Positions 48,357 to 61,682 of a stretch of DNA of 64,000 bases are shown in pieces (the first letter of the stretch is position 1; every line of letters starts with the position of its first letter). A program made the position numbers and the translations under genes. Below the pieces are notes generated by a model. It did not search any database. It saw only the letters and a list, made by a program, of their open reading frames with translations, and was not told where the DNA came from. Source of the stretch: Haemonchus contortus (taxonomy: Eukaryota > Nematoda > Chromadorea > Rhabditida > Trichostrongylidae); assembly GCA_000469685.2 (NCBI GenBank), contig LS997567.1, forward strand, positions 38,405,005 through 38,469,004, in the 5' to 3' direction.

Positions 48357-51300
48357 TTACAGCTCAGCTGGATCGTGTTTTTGCAGCTGCTCACCGTAAT
48401 CGGTAGCTTGTGAGCCGACAAACGTGTCATAGTGAGCGATGATCTCTTCCATTGACAATTTGCCGTCCTGGAAAAGCAAAAAAAAATCAGACAGTGTCGT
48501 ATACAAAAAGGAGGTTTCATAAGCTGCACGCTCAATCAATTCCCACTGCGTGATAGGTTGACCAATCATAGGCTGCGCCCTGCGCGACCTATGACTGGCC
48601 ACAGCTAATGGCGCACCAATCAGAGACGCGCATTGTGGGACTCTTAAACTAGCTCTCACCTTGTTGTCATCAGCGATTCCAACTAAATGACGTGCTTCAG
48701 CTTCAGCATGATCGAAACCAACAGGCATAATCCAATCTCTCATCTCTTCCTTAACAAAGAACCATTAACTTTTTGCACTCAAAATCCGGAAGTCAAAATC
48801 AATTTACCTGATTGAGCTTGCCGTCTCCGTCCTTGTCTCGGTGCTCCTTGAACATTTCGCGTTCAGATTGGACCCAGTCGGGTTCCTTAACATAAATAGG
48901 TAACATAATGCTCGTGAACCAGCCGCTCAGAGGATAATCACCTTTCCGCTGAGCTCAGGATAATCATCAGGACGGTACATATCCCCAATGTACTCCTCCA
49001 TGTCTACATAGCCATCCTTGTTCTTATCGATATCATCGACGGTTTCCTGAAATTTGCTCTCCTAAAATGAACCTGATAAAAACAGACTAGGGGATCAATA
49101 AAAGCATTTTTTGACCGGAAACTTTTTGTGCGACCAATTACAACTATTTGTGGGCCTCTGCAGTGATTCGTGCTATTCATAAGCAAAACTGCTTCCCCAT
49201 TATTGGTAAACATCTAAATTCCTTGTTTTTGCTTGGAGAGTATTCATCAGAAGTGGGGCACATTGGGGAGATGGGCAATTGAATCGGTTCCGTGCAATCG
49301 ATTCGCCGTGCGCGGCAGTCGCGGACGAGTTGCCTCTTCATCCTCATCATTGCAGTTCTAGCGTTCTTCATAGAGCTCGATCAAATACACAATCACTATT
49401 TTTGGCATGATTCTACTATTACTTTTTTATTCCTGTATTCCTTAAACGCTGCACCGCTGCTGCTTCATTCCGCCGCAATCCTGCGTGCGCGATGTCGCTC
49501 TCGCCGCGAAGCGACCGCTTTGACTCAACTGCACCTCCCCCGCAATGGTTATCGCTCCCGAACTCAAACGTTCACTAGTAGCGATAAGTCTGAAACCCAA
49601 CACATCCCATCGTCACTGTAGGTGATTTATAGCAGTCGAGACCGCTTTTGTCTAAACATCACATCACAGTAAATGATTGTTTATTTGATTTGACCTAGCC
49701 TAGGCTATACAGGGAAAGCCTGCCTACGATCGTTGAATGGTAAAGGTAATTCTGAACGTGTAAAATTCCAATGAAAAAACTGACCGCTACAACGACGTCA
49801 CGCATGTGATCGCAATCTTCTGGGTGCATGAAGCAGCCATATTCTGTGCGATCCAGGACGCCATTAGAATCATAATCGGCAACTGCCCACCTGTAATTGG
49901 TAATTACTATTCAGATGAAAATACTCGGCAGGATCCTATGAACCCTGAACCCCAATACGAACCCCCCCCCCCCCCCCCTCCTCTCCTTTCCCCCTTATGT
50001 ATGTAGAATCATAAATCTTTCAGAGCGCTGCTTGGCACACCGCCCCTACTGACTAGTGCACTGTTTGATAGACGCTCCATAATGTCCGCAGGCGGGACAG
50101 TCCTCGTGAACAGCCATGATTTACTCTGAATCTCAAATCAACCCACCTCTACAAGGGACCCCTCCTGAAAACCTTCCTTTTTCCCTTTCGGCCACCAAAC
50201 TACTTCTTTACTCCTTTCTATTCGAGGGGGTCTACCTCCTGAAACGTAAAAGGTTAAGTACGTTTCGTGGATTACCTCTTTTTATCACGGGCGATCATCT
50301 TGGCGTACTCTGGCGAAAGCTCTTGTCCCTCATCTGTTGGTGATCCGTAGACCATCTCTCTGGAATAAAACCATCATGTAACTGGTTTAAATAGATCGGT
50401 ATCTTGTCAGGACACGTAAAAACAGTACTTACCGGTAGTCTTCCCATTTGATTGTGCCATCCTTCACCTTCTCTTCTCTGTAGCTCTTCCATGTACGTTC
50501 AACATCATTGTTTACATACCTGTATTAATTCTCATATGTTGACCTAGATCGTACCAGTAAACAAGTTATTTTTACCTCTTTTGCATGAAGGTAATGTGTT
50601 CTCTCAGCTCTTTCTCCTCAACGAAACCATCACCATCGGAGTCCATTTTTGGAACCAACTTTCTGAAATTAGGGTTCTTTCAAGATATATGAAGAAATAT
50701 AATATTGTATTCCAAAATATCATGGTAACAATCACAATGCATAAGAGTAACTCACGCTAGTCGTTCCTTTGATTTCTCTGGTGTTAGCTCATCGAACTCA
50801 GCCGCGGTATCTTTACCGAGAAATTGGTCGTGATCGTACTTGGCATCATGTTCACCTCCCTAGAATGCAATCGAATCAGTCAAGCACACCAGAACCGCGT
50901 CGCGACCGCATTCAGCATTCACATCAGCTCTACAATTCTCATCGCGTCTATTCCAAAAGAAACGGGAAACATAGGGAGTTTTTCGTTGAAAAAAAAAACT
51001 ATTATTCTTCATACTGTGCCCAATTTCTAACTAAGTACAGCACCACGAAAGTTTTGACAACATAGATAATTTTTCAATAAAAGTAGAAATTGATTTTTGA
51101 ACTTCAAAATTTTTGCAGAGCATACTCATTTCATTCATACATTTAGGTTTGTAAGGGGGAATTGAAGGGGAAAATGGTGTTTGTAGAAAGGATTCGGCTC
51201 ACAGGCACTGATGGAGCTGGGGACGAATCCGACAGAGAGCCTGTTCCCTTGAAATAATGAAAGATACAAAGTAATTTTCCCAAATCACTAATCATGCTCG

Positions 51301-52141
51301 GAATTCCTAGGGTGCAATCCTGGCTATTCTGGTCGATTGCGGTCAGAACCGGCAGATGGCCTCCCCGTCATGTGTTTCTAGGAGCTCTTGTTAAACTCAA
51401 CCCGACGGAATCTGACCACGTGTAAGCAAAACGGCCTTTTTCCTCCTCAATATTGACCCACAAGGGCGTATCCATGGTCTGAGGGACCCGTCAACATTAT
51501 TTTTTGTCTTCCAGCCCCTTTTGGTCTCTCAAATTATCGATCTTTGAGAACAAGTCGATAGAGCTGGAGCTCACCCTGACTACTACTACTACTGCCACCA
51601 GACTTGTGATGACCACTTGAGAATTGTATAGTAAAACACGTCTGCCTTTTGACTTGACGTATCGTAGGCTTGTTATTCACTGGTGAATCATCAAGATGAC
51701 TAGTTCGTGCTGTATTCATCCCTATGATTACTCGTCCGAACAGGAATCAAGGGCTGCTGGTGTATAGGTCTGGTGCATACCGTAACACTCAATATATCGT
51801 CTAAAGGGACGACCCCCCTTTTTTGCTTTCTCTAGAGGGCGATCTGGCGTTCTGTTGTTGTAAAGTGGCCATTTCGCCATTGGACAACTGTTCCTAATGA
51901 TGACGATGCACAAAACTTGGCAATGTCTCAATAGAATACGTTTGTGTAAAAATCTATATCAAATACACCTGGTTGAAGTACAATACTATTTGTTTACAAA
52001 AATAAACAGTTACAGTTCACTTTGTTTACTTATTGACTGTAAATTTTATACCTTATTGTGTTCGGAATCCTTTTCGGGGTCGGTACTATGATGGGAGGCG
52101 AGAGCCTGTACAATCAACGCGATCAACACCAGATATTTCAT
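48357..52141 (-). CDS. calu-1: Calumenin/reticulocalbin (CREC EF-hand protein), 313 aa
   Basis: Ten minus-strand exons join with perfect phase: 52141-52052, 50859-50756, 50662-50576, 50519-50433, 50359-50276, 49890-49785, 49046-48942, 48885-48808, 48749-48660, 48467-48357 (942 nt with stop). Exon 1 encodes a signal peptide ([16 protein letters not shown]). Six EF-hands follow: [12 protein letters not shown], a degenerate second ([11 protein letters not shown]), [36 protein letters not shown] and [16 protein letters not shown] proteins are low-affinity Ca2+ binders of the ER/secretory pathway; C. elegans CALU-1 is of almost the same length and affects cuticle and muscle. The C-terminus is KHDPAEL, not the usual HDEL/HDEF, so ER retention may differ. 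A (C)17 tract and a family B repeat lie in introns. Confidence 0.95.
49270..49540 (-). repeat. Interspersed repeat family B, copy 3
   Basis: In an intron of calu-1. Blocks GCAATCGATTCGCCGTGCGCGGCAGTCGCGG, GCTCGATCAAATACACAATC and CATGATTCTACTATTACTT match the 21.9-kb copy. Confidence 0.7.
49962..49978. repeat. Mononucleotide C tract
   Basis: About 17 consecutive C residues (poly-G on the coding strand of calu-1) in an intron. Confidence 0.9.
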
Positions 52142-53330
52142 GGTAAAATCGACAAGTTTTCTGAAATCAGAGTAATTTATGGTAACAAATGGTAACGGAA
52201 AATAATCCGCATATTCTGTGTAATAAGCACAATTGAGAGAAAGACAAAGTAACTGGCAGGGAGACGATCGACGGCAATGATGAAGATGTCCGAGAAGTGC
52301 AAGCAACGGAAAGCAGACGAAAAAGGGAAAGGCAGTATGACCGATGGGATGGCTTACTGGACCTGGGAGTGTATCTTACTGGCCATCTTTTTATAAAAAT
52401 TTCCCGTCAATCGATCAGTTTTATAGGACCGTAAGGGACCACAGGGTTCAGGTAATGGAGTGGAAGGATAGCAGCTGTGCTGCAGTGGAATGCACCATAA
52501 AGCAATGTTTAATTCATGAAGAAACTTCTGGAATGGCACTTATGACACACACACGAAACTTAATCTATAGACAATCGATGGGGGGCCAAGAGGATGGGGG
52601 CTATTGGTGTGACTTTGTTGTTCCACCACAAGCACATTGGCATAAAAGTGATTGGCGTTTTGGCCGAACTGCTGCAGCAGCGACGAAGAGGGTGCGATCT
52701 GTCAGCAGCTTTTATTGACACTTACGCCTCTTTCTGTCGATCTTTTGCAAATAATCTGATAGTAATAAGGAACGTAAGTAGCCAATAAGTAAATACCATG
52801 ACGATCACCGATACTCGGTAGTAATGAACTGCCCAGTAAGTGAGTGTGTTCCGATAAAGGGATACGATGAAACGAGAGCGCGTTCGGGATATGATCGACG
52901 AAACCTGTACGAATGCAGGCCAACACCGTCAACCAAAGTAAATCACCCCCGATGAGAGAAGGAGACAGAGGGTCAGCCGGAGCGCCAGCCACAAACGGGG
53001 GGAGCCGAGGAGGAGGAGCGAGAGAGTGCGACCAGACGGGGAGCGTATCGACGACTACGACGACGCTCGATCGGCCACGTGTACCTACGGCCGGAGAAAC
53101 CTCGGCACGGAGCTTGTGTGCGACCGACCGGGGTCACTACTCATAGTAGCAGTCTAAGCGAAATACCGAGTAATCGTGGGAGAGGCCCTGGGCCGACCTC
53201 TCTGTCTTGAGCGCACCTCAGCGATCGGCACTGTTGCGATCGCGGTGCGCCCAAAGTCGAGATTAGTTTCAGTTCATGTTACGCATAGACCGTTAGGAGC
53301 CGGATGGGTGGGGTGAGAGGTAACAATGAA
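52142..53330. promoter_or_regulatory. Upstream region of calu-1 with GC-rich block
   Basis: The stretch immediately upstream of the calu-1 ATG should hold its promoter; I recognise no specific site. From about 52940 to 53300 the sequence is markedly GC- and CpG-rich compared with the surroundings. A 77-codon frame on the plus strand there has low-complexity composition and no splice support. Confidence 0.35.
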
Positions 53331-55493
53331 GACCATGGATGAAGGGTGAACATCCTGTAAGACCACCCCTGCCCTACTCAGAACGATACCAGAACAAAAC
53401 TGATTACAAACTGGGGTATATGTTTATTACGCGCTGTGCTATACGATATTCGATCATCATTTTGCTGTCAAGTCTCCACCATAACGACCCAATTTCAACG
53501 GGAAATCCCCTGCGTTCTCTTTTCACTTTCCTTTCAATCTCATGCTATTTCAATACTTCGTTACTGACTGCATAAAGTAGGAACTGGGTCAAACAAAAAA
53601 AAGTTCAACAAAAGGTGTTCCGGGACAGAATGTTGGCTTCGGCCAGCCCAATGTCAGGCAAAATCTAAAAGGAATCAAAGCTCAGAAAAGATGAGCCCTG
53701 CAATGAGTAGCCCTTTGAGGATGCGCCATGACCTCGGGGAAGGTTTGTAAGGTGATCGATTCCCTGCAAAACCTCCCATATGACGCAACATTACAACCGA
53801 TCCCTCTCACCAGAACTTTGGACATTATTGACGCATGGCTGAGCGTTACAGTTTCTTCAATCAGCAGGTTCTCGACTAGTTTCCAGAAATAACCTCCGCC
53901 TCTGACTCTGTTAGAACGAAGGTGCATTGTAAGCCCTTGAGCCAGACCATGGTGCCAGGTCTCTTGCTTAGGAAGCATTCTCCCGCTCCCGAATGGGTTC
54001 AATTCAAGCCCACCTGGGTGGCAAATTTTCAACACCATCTTTATCATGGAACTATTACAAAAAAAGGACTTTTGAGCATGAGCCCCTTTGTCGAACTGCT
54101 ATGTAAGGAGGGAAAACGACGTGATTTGGATGGTACTTGACTCCGCTTTCCCTATTTCCTCTTTGAACCCTGATCCTCGGACTATTTGTTCAGACCACGT
54201 AATAACAACTGTATAATCAGGCTCGCGAAGGACAAGGACACTTGCCAAAGTCAAATCCCAGTTAGTTTGATCCCAATTAATGATTAAGAGGACCGGAAGT
54301 GAGCTGAGCGAACTTGAACTTGGAACTGGAACTTGAAAGTAGTGCTCAGCCAAAACACCTACGATGATATTGTTACTGGTAATCAGACCCAACATCAGGT
54401 TTGAGGTGATACAACGAAATTTTCAAATTCCTTTAAATTACGAGCGAAATGAAGACGAACACGCAAATGGAGTCACAAACGTCTGCCATCAATTTCATGT
54501 TTTAAACGTAACAAAAAAAAGTCGCCAAACCTGAACGACTCCATTTGCACGTAGAGAACGAGGAAAGGGGAAGAGACACACTTTGAATAGTCATTGAAAA
54601 CCAGAACTTATAATTCTTACGTTTAAAAACGTGACACTCAAATACCCTCAAAATTCCATTGCTTAGAAGTGGCTAACAAATGATTCACAACATCGCTGGA
54701 TGCCAGAAATTCTCTGAAGAGATTCGCGAATGCAAAAGGACAAAAGTTACTAATGAATTTTACATTTCAGGCAGAGTAATTTCAACGTTTTAAGTGTTAA
54801 AATGTTATTATTAATCACTTCGATTGTTTATGTAAACATATGAATGTTGCCAGTCTGTTTATAAAAGCATTTGTGCTTGCCCTTAGCATTTCAAAAATGG
54901 TTATTTGTATAGGAAATCATCTAAAAAATTCTCAATTCCATGAGATCGTCTTGTATCACAGCTTACGATATTATATCATCGCACCCAGTGCTAGCTATGA
55001 GAGTGACGAGATCATCAGGATGGCTCAGCACTAGCCGGGACCGCAAAGCCGGCCTGGGTAGGCCTGGTACCAGCCCTATAGGAAGAAGGAAATGCGGACG
55101 GATGATAGTAAAAGTGAAAAGTTTGTGCTACAACTCATAAAGACGAGATGTTGGCCGGAATTGTGGCGGTGCAGGAGCGAGTAGAAGTAGAATAACGGAA
55201 GTTTCCCTTTGAAATCGCCCATATATCAAAACGACTTCGGCATTTATTGATGCCATGGGCACGGATCGGAGAAGAATGGCTTCCGAGCAATCTGGATTCC
55301 CACACTCCTGTGTGGGGAAGCCGTGTGCCTGTAGGAGATGAGCGTACATGATTGGCATAAGGTCCACTCCTGACTATCGGGCTCAATTGGGAGCCTATGA
55401 CGGCGTGAGACGGAAAGGCTTAGACTAGAGCGGCACCCCCCAGTTTTGTGATCTTCAATAAAAGCTTCCACGAAAGTTATGAAGAATAAAAGG

Positions 55494-55735
55494 GGGAGGT
55501 GGTGTAGTGGCAAGTGACGCCCTATCACACACGCATGGGTTCAAATCCCGGATCCATATCCGCCTACGCCAACTGAGCCTTCCATCTCTCCGGGGTCGGT
55601 TAATTGGTACCGGGCTCATCTGGGAGAACAAGAGCATCGAGTTGTACGCCAGCTGGCCCGGCAAGCCATTGTACAGGTCAAACAAGCATTCAAACGCCAT
55701 AACGACTCTGAATTGAAGTCGGATAAGGGGCTTAA
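55494..55735 (+). mobile_element. tRNA-derived SINE, copy 3
   Basis: GGGGGAGGTGGTGTAGTGGC (box A region), box B GGTTCAAATCC, then CCATATCCGCC and the shared body (CTTCCATCTCTCCGGGGTCG, GCCATTGTACAGGTC, ACGACTCTGAATTG). One of the better-preserved copies. Confidence 0.85.
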
Positions 55736-57263
55736 CCCAAAAAGAGGGTGATCAACACCAGATTCGCTAAATTTTCAATGACCTCCGTAACACTTTGCCC
55801 TATTCGATTGAAAGATGCCGTAAGGTAGCCCAATTTTCGGGATTTTTTAGGTTTTTTTGTACAGGCTCGTACTACTTCTTGTCACGTCAAGTATCCAGTC
55901 CCTCACTGAACGATGGATTAAAGACAACATAATGGCATATGTCATTACCAATATGGCTTTTTCCTCATGAAAACCTTCCATTTGGCCCGAACCCTTTTTG
56001 CCGAGGGCTTTCGTTTATTGCGTGGTTCTCGAGAATCAATATCTGCCAGTGCAAGAACTTTCGCAGAGCTATTGAACGTTTTTGTTGTAGTCAGCAGAAT
56101 TACTGAAGTATTGTCAAAAGTTTTTGATAGTTGTTAATTGAAAAGCTCTGGTGCTGTGGTGATTCACACATGAATAATGGAAAAAAGCGAAAATGTTAAT
56201 TATGCATGGAATTCTATTAAAAACTTTAAGAGGAATTCACTATTACGAGCGTTCCCTAGAAAAAAAAACCATTCAAATGGGAATTCGGTCACCACGGAGT
56301 TTTGTGAATAGCTTTTAAAAACCGACAATGCGACGTAGAAATGCTTACAAGTTCATTTTACAAACTGGAAACTAAATAGATAAATAGAATAGATAGAAAG
56401 TTCAAGACGGAGAAAAACAGCCTCATAAATGGCAAAGGTATGGTCGATGATAAATAAAAGCCCAAAAAATGCGACCAAAATTGAAGTACAGCTGGTGGTG
56501 ACCAGCAAAACATGGAAGCGGTTTGAGCGGCGTCGAATCATCGGCCGCGCACCGCACGAGATCGCCGTACGTCGCGCGCGACGTAGCGACCAGCTTGTTG
56601 ACGTTGCGCAAGGATTTAGCGGTAAGTTACCGCGCACGGTGTGAACTGACGTCCAACCTTCGCAGAGGACGTTGATCCTATACCAGTGTATGAGATATGA
56701 CTGACGCTAATACTGCCAAGCGATACTGGTTTACACTGTGGTATGCTGGTCTCCAATAACAAAGCTGTCTCATCTGTTCCCTTCGGCAGCTGGCAAGCTC
56801 TGCACGATGTACACTTCGGCAATGGATGCTCCCCTCCTGAAACTTCTTTCAATTTCAAGAAATGAAGTAGTGGGCTCCGCTGCTTGCGGAGTAGTAGGCT
56901 TCTTTTTCAAAGGAGAGAATGGAGTAGGTTTCCTAGAAGAATTGAGGAGGTTAGAAAACTTGATGAGCTTATTCCTTCGGAGCTAGGGAGCCTCTACGCC
57001 AAGTTGTAGTCTCACAGTGTGTTATTTTCGTTCAGGCGGAAGGAACGGATATTTTTCATATTCAGGAGGCCGATGTGATGCTATGACAACTAGCGCACGA
57101 TCACCCCGCACGGTCCGTATCCCAGATCGTTTTTCGTCCTGCTCAACCAAGCATCCCACCCCTCTGATAATGGACAGTTGGTATCGAACCCACCTGGAAT
57201 GGTTAAAACACTAATTCAACTACATTGGCTGCCCACCACAATTCTTTTATAGATTACGCACAG

Positions 57264-57312
57264 ACACATACATATGTACATACATACATACACACACAAA
57301 CACACACATACA

Positions 57313-57370
<58 letters not shown>
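57264..57370. repeat. (CA)n microsatellite
   Basis: Uninterrupted CA dinucleotides from about 57314 to 57369, preceded by CATA/CACA variants. Confidence 0.95.
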
Positions 57371-58189
57371 TCGTGGTGCACTACGACTCCAGAAAAAACA
57401 AATGCGGCGCGCAACCCAGAACGAGATTGATCAAACCAAGAGTTTGACCCTCTGATTCGGCGTAACTAGAGCTGTTCTACAAAACTGGTTAATTATTATG
57501 GTTCATATAAAATGTAATGTGGAGCAGCCTGATTTCATTGCTACTTTGCTGAATCGAGTTTCCAAGAGGAAATCGAATACTTTTTGAAAAACCCTCCACA
57601 TGTTTGCGATAATGATATCCTTTGCAAGAGTACCAAGAGAGAAATTGGAGACTTAACCCTTCATAAATGTAATTACAGATTCTAGATCTCAACTGTGTCA
57701 AAAACCGCAGATGTATTTCATGGGGGTAAAAACTCTGTTACCTCCCTAACTTGTTATACTTACCAAGAAAAACTCGTGGACCTTTCGTCTCTGAGTACGA
57801 CTCCTCATCATTGAATGGTTTTTGCTTTCTTCCGAAAGTCTGGCTACATAATTTTTCCCTTACAGACATGTCAAAAAGAACAAATTAATCATCTCCCCGG
57901 GTTGCAGCTCAAAAGCGAGCAAAGGGATGAAAATACTTTCGAGGGAGGGTAAGGTCGAAATGTGATGAAGCTATTTTCCTCAACACCTTACGTTCAGACA
58001 TGGTTACTGCGTCCCTTTTTTTAATCGAAGAGAATAATAGACATAGAAGTGAATAATAAATATTGCTTTGAAATGTTGTAAAGCGCAGCGGAAATAATTC
58101 GGTAAGCACAGTACTCATAAGTTTTCTGTCAAGTGAAAGTAAAAACTTTTCCAAAATCCAAAAAGACAAGTTGGGAACGTTATACATTT

Positions 58190-58480
58190 TGTAATCCTAA
58201 TGCTCGAGTGTGGTGCAGTAGGAACGAAACTGTTGCGTCACTGTGAAAGAGAGCCGCGCGCGAAGGATTTTAGCAGAATGCAGAGCAAGTGAGAAATTCA
58301 GGAACAGAAAAACTAACGGGAGAATCATGCCATAAGTAATAAACGCATAGCGATTGAGCTGTTTGACAAACCCCAGAGCTGGCGTTTTTCGAACAGCTCA
58401 ATCGCTAACGAAGGCAAATGGTCTGCGACAGCCGCGTGCGGCGGATCGATCACACAAACCGTTCCTACTGCCCATCTCCC
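58190..58480 (+). repeat. Interspersed repeat family B, copy 4, with internal hairpin
   Basis: Shares GAGAAATTCAGGAACA, AGAATCATGCC and GGCAAATGGTCTGCGACAGC with the 47-kb copy. It contains an exact 16-bp inverted repeat (58348-58363 versus 58392-58407, TAGCGATTGAGCTGTT) around a 28-base loop. Confidence 0.7.
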
Positions 58481-59179
58481 TTAATGCTATGAGAGAGGTG
58501 TGGCGCAGTCTGATCGGCGAGGGTCCTTTTCCCCACGAGCCGCTTTTATTGATAATGAAATAAAAAGCATAATAAAATGAAGGAATGAACTCAGAAAATC
58601 AAATAAAATATTACATAAATTAATAAATGTTATAGGTGCCGAAATGAAATGAAAATAGAGGGAAAAAGTGGTCAAAAAGTGAGTTGAGATATGGATTTTT
58701 CGATACCCTCGCCATATCGGAATGCAGTCGCCATTACAGACGCTTTTTCGTTCTCCAGCTTTTAATGCTTTCAATTCCTACTTGGTTCCCTCTGACACTG
58801 AAGCCCCTTGTTTAGATGTATTCTCAGAGGCTTCTATCCCTTACGCATCAGCTAAAGTGATACCTCTCGAGACCACACTTCTACCGACAGCTGATCAGCC
58901 ACATTCATCATCTGAAATAGATATTTGTGGGTGAGATGGTGAGTAATGGCTGAAGTGCAGTGAGAGGATCGATCCTTGATGATCCAATTGTCTGCCCTCA
59001 TCCCATATGCCAGCTATTGCTGATCCTGACCGACCCGATTGCCTGGCTGTCTCCCATCTTCCCATCTGCCAGCTATCCATACTGAACAACACTGCCATGA
59101 AGATTTCAGTAGTTAAACATCAAAGTCTTCGTTTTACCAAAAGATAGTGCCAAAGTATTTATCACATGAGGTACCCCAT

Positions 59180-59203
59180 GTAATAAATAAATAAATAAAT
59201 AGA

Positions 59204-59238
<35 letters not shown>

Positions 59239-59256
59239 ATATATATATATATATAA
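59180..59256. repeat. (AAAT)n followed by (AT)n microsatellite
   Basis: A run of ATAA/AAAT repeats with one AGAT interruption, followed by about eight AT dinucleotides. Confidence 0.95.
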
Positions 59257-61509
59257 AGAATCGAAGAGGCAGGAAGGAGGGGTGGAACTGCCGATCGATG
59301 TCAGGATTTGATCACATCGATTGCGGGAAGCTTGAGCGATATCTCTGACCATAAAGCTACAGCCCTCATCGGAAGTTAGTGACTGTATGCAGAATTGAAA
59401 GAAACATTTCAAAGTATAACAACATTATTTTTAAAAGTATACTGGTTAGCTATTGTTGTCATTACCTGTTGTTCTAGACCTCTTCACATTTTGAACAAAT
59501 ATGAACACCATCTCAAAAAAAAAAAAGGTAGAAGAGAAGCTGACGAGATGGCCATTTGAAACGAATATTTTTACAATTCCCTACAATTTACTTTGAGTAG
59601 CATCGCCTTCAGTTGACCTTAGGTTAATAGGAACCGTATTGCGCTGGCAGCAGAAGTTCATTGGCCTTTTTCTCAAATCATGCTGGCCGGTATGCTATTG
59701 AGTAATTTCACATCCATCGCAAGGACTTGAACTGGATTCAATTGCTAGCCATTGTGAGGATAAGACTTCTGGCCATTTCGATTGAGATAAGTATCTTTCG
59801 GTACTAATCAGCCTTGCCAGCGTCGTTAGCGTTTCCGGTCGGTCTTTGCTCGACGAACTTCAAACAGAGGAAGTTTGCAATGCCACAGCATTATATTCTA
59901 AAGTGAGGAGGGGGGGGGGGAGGTTGGCCAAATTTCTCCTACATTTACTTGTGAAACTTGAAAAACAGCGAGAACCCAGGTTCTGACAACCTAATTATCC
60001 CAGCAGATAGTTTGTTGGTACCTAATACAACCTTAAAGGTCCCCTATCAGCGAGCTGATCAGCGTTTACAAGAAAGAGTTTTGAAGTTCTCAGCCGATTT
60101 AAACGATAAATAGTCATAGGAACGAATATATTCTGTAGTGATGAGGCAGAAAAGGGGCGATTGTGAGTGGCGCCTAAGCCAGGGAACCAGGTATGCTTCC
60201 TACCAAGCCTCAGATATAGCCCTATCCAGGAAATCGGGAAAAACGGCCCACTCAGAAACATACTGTTGCCGTACCTTTGTTCCGCCATGGGTGATTCACT
60301 TGTCTTAGTGGAAAACTTTGGACCTGAAGATAGGTCTGCCCCTCTTCCCACATACCCCCAAAAGTAACTTTATCAGCGCAATACTGACTCGACATACTCC
60401 AAGTTCTGAAAGCAACTTCGAAGCATGGCTCACCCTTGCACCAACCCAACCTCAGTAGTCCAGATGATGGAAAACTGGAGCAGAACTTCAAAGAATGAAG
60501 ACTTCTGCGAGTTGGGATGCTTAGTTCTGAATTTCTAACATCTTCGCCTTTGTTCACTCTTGTCTCGTCTTTTCATCCTCTTTTATTCAATGCTTCTCTA
60601 AAGCCCGAAAAAAGTGGGGTGGTTTGAAAAGACCAAAAGAGAGAAGGGCTCTGCGTGACTGGATGTTAAATTACGAGCAGCTAACTTCTTGGTTCATTTT
60701 TGCCTAAAATCCCATTTTGCCTCCTATCCTTTTTCATCATTATCTGAATAAATGTTCGGAGGATCGTCGAGTACCAGGAATCGAGCAAAGCTGGGAACTA
60801 TAAAAATTGACTATTGTAATTTTCAACAGTCCTGTGGACGAGAAAGGGAAGTGGTGTGTGGGATATATCCCCTACTTTTGGGCCTCACCGATAACTCTGG
60901 AGGCAAACTCAGTTCACACGTTAGCGTTTATGAAGGTCACTGCACCCGGATGTTTCTTCTTGGGTGAAAAAAAAACCTCAAAATCCGTCTAGCTAGAGCC
61001 AGTAGGTACCAGGGACCTGTATGAAGCTGCAGTGGAGAGAAATGCGCCATGCAGCATACTTGCATGAGGATTATATCAAAACATTACTACATTTCAGGCA
61101 GCTCCACGGAGTTTCGCATTCGGTCCTGCATTTTCGCCATCGTACAAAAAAAAAAAAGAAAAAAAATGAAAAATAAGGCAAGGTCAGTATTTGGAGAAGG
61201 GGAACCAGTCAGAAACTCAGCCCACTTTCGAAAAGTTAGTAAGCAACGTTTTTGGCTTCGCTCGAACCTGTTTGTGGCACGTCAATCCATTCAAAAACAT
61301 AGAGATGTTCGAGTGGATATTTGGCCTATTTATAATCTGCGCAGCATCTTACATGGACGAAGGGATGGAAGACTTGGAGAGATGTCGAACCGAGATCTGC
61401 TGATATGAAAATTATCCATCCAACTTAGAAAGGATGAAACGGTTGGGGGAATGAACTGTCGTAAGAGTAATAGCTGCAATCACAAAGCCTATCGCCGTAT
61501 TCACGGCTC

Positions 61510-61682
61510 CAAATTCGGCTTGCATTCCGAATCGTAGTGGCCCTGAGTCTATACAATGATTTGCGGTGGCCAGCCAATGTACAAGTCAGTGCTTTTATCC
61601 GCCCAAACAAACCGACCCACGAGGGGTGGAAGGTTTGATGGGCATAGGCGGACACCGATCTGGGGCTCGAACTCGTGAAAAT
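61510..61682 (-). mobile_element. tRNA-derived SINE, copy 4 (truncated head)
   Basis: On the minus strand a box B-like AGTTCGAGCCC, then AGATCGGTGTCCGCCTATGCCC and body TGGCCACCGCAAATCATTGT. The box A end is missing or very diverged. Confidence 0.65.

Noticed and set aside
52913..53146. Gly/Ser/Thr/Arg-rich frame upstream of calu-1
   Set aside because: Composition follows the local GC-rich DNA; no splice sites or partner exons support it.
57225..57455. Thr-His repeat frame
   Set aside because: Product of the (CA)n microsatellite.
60022..60351. 109-codon minus-strand frame
   Set aside because: No domain, no splice partners and no matching copies with conserved frame; retained only as part of the gene-poor region.
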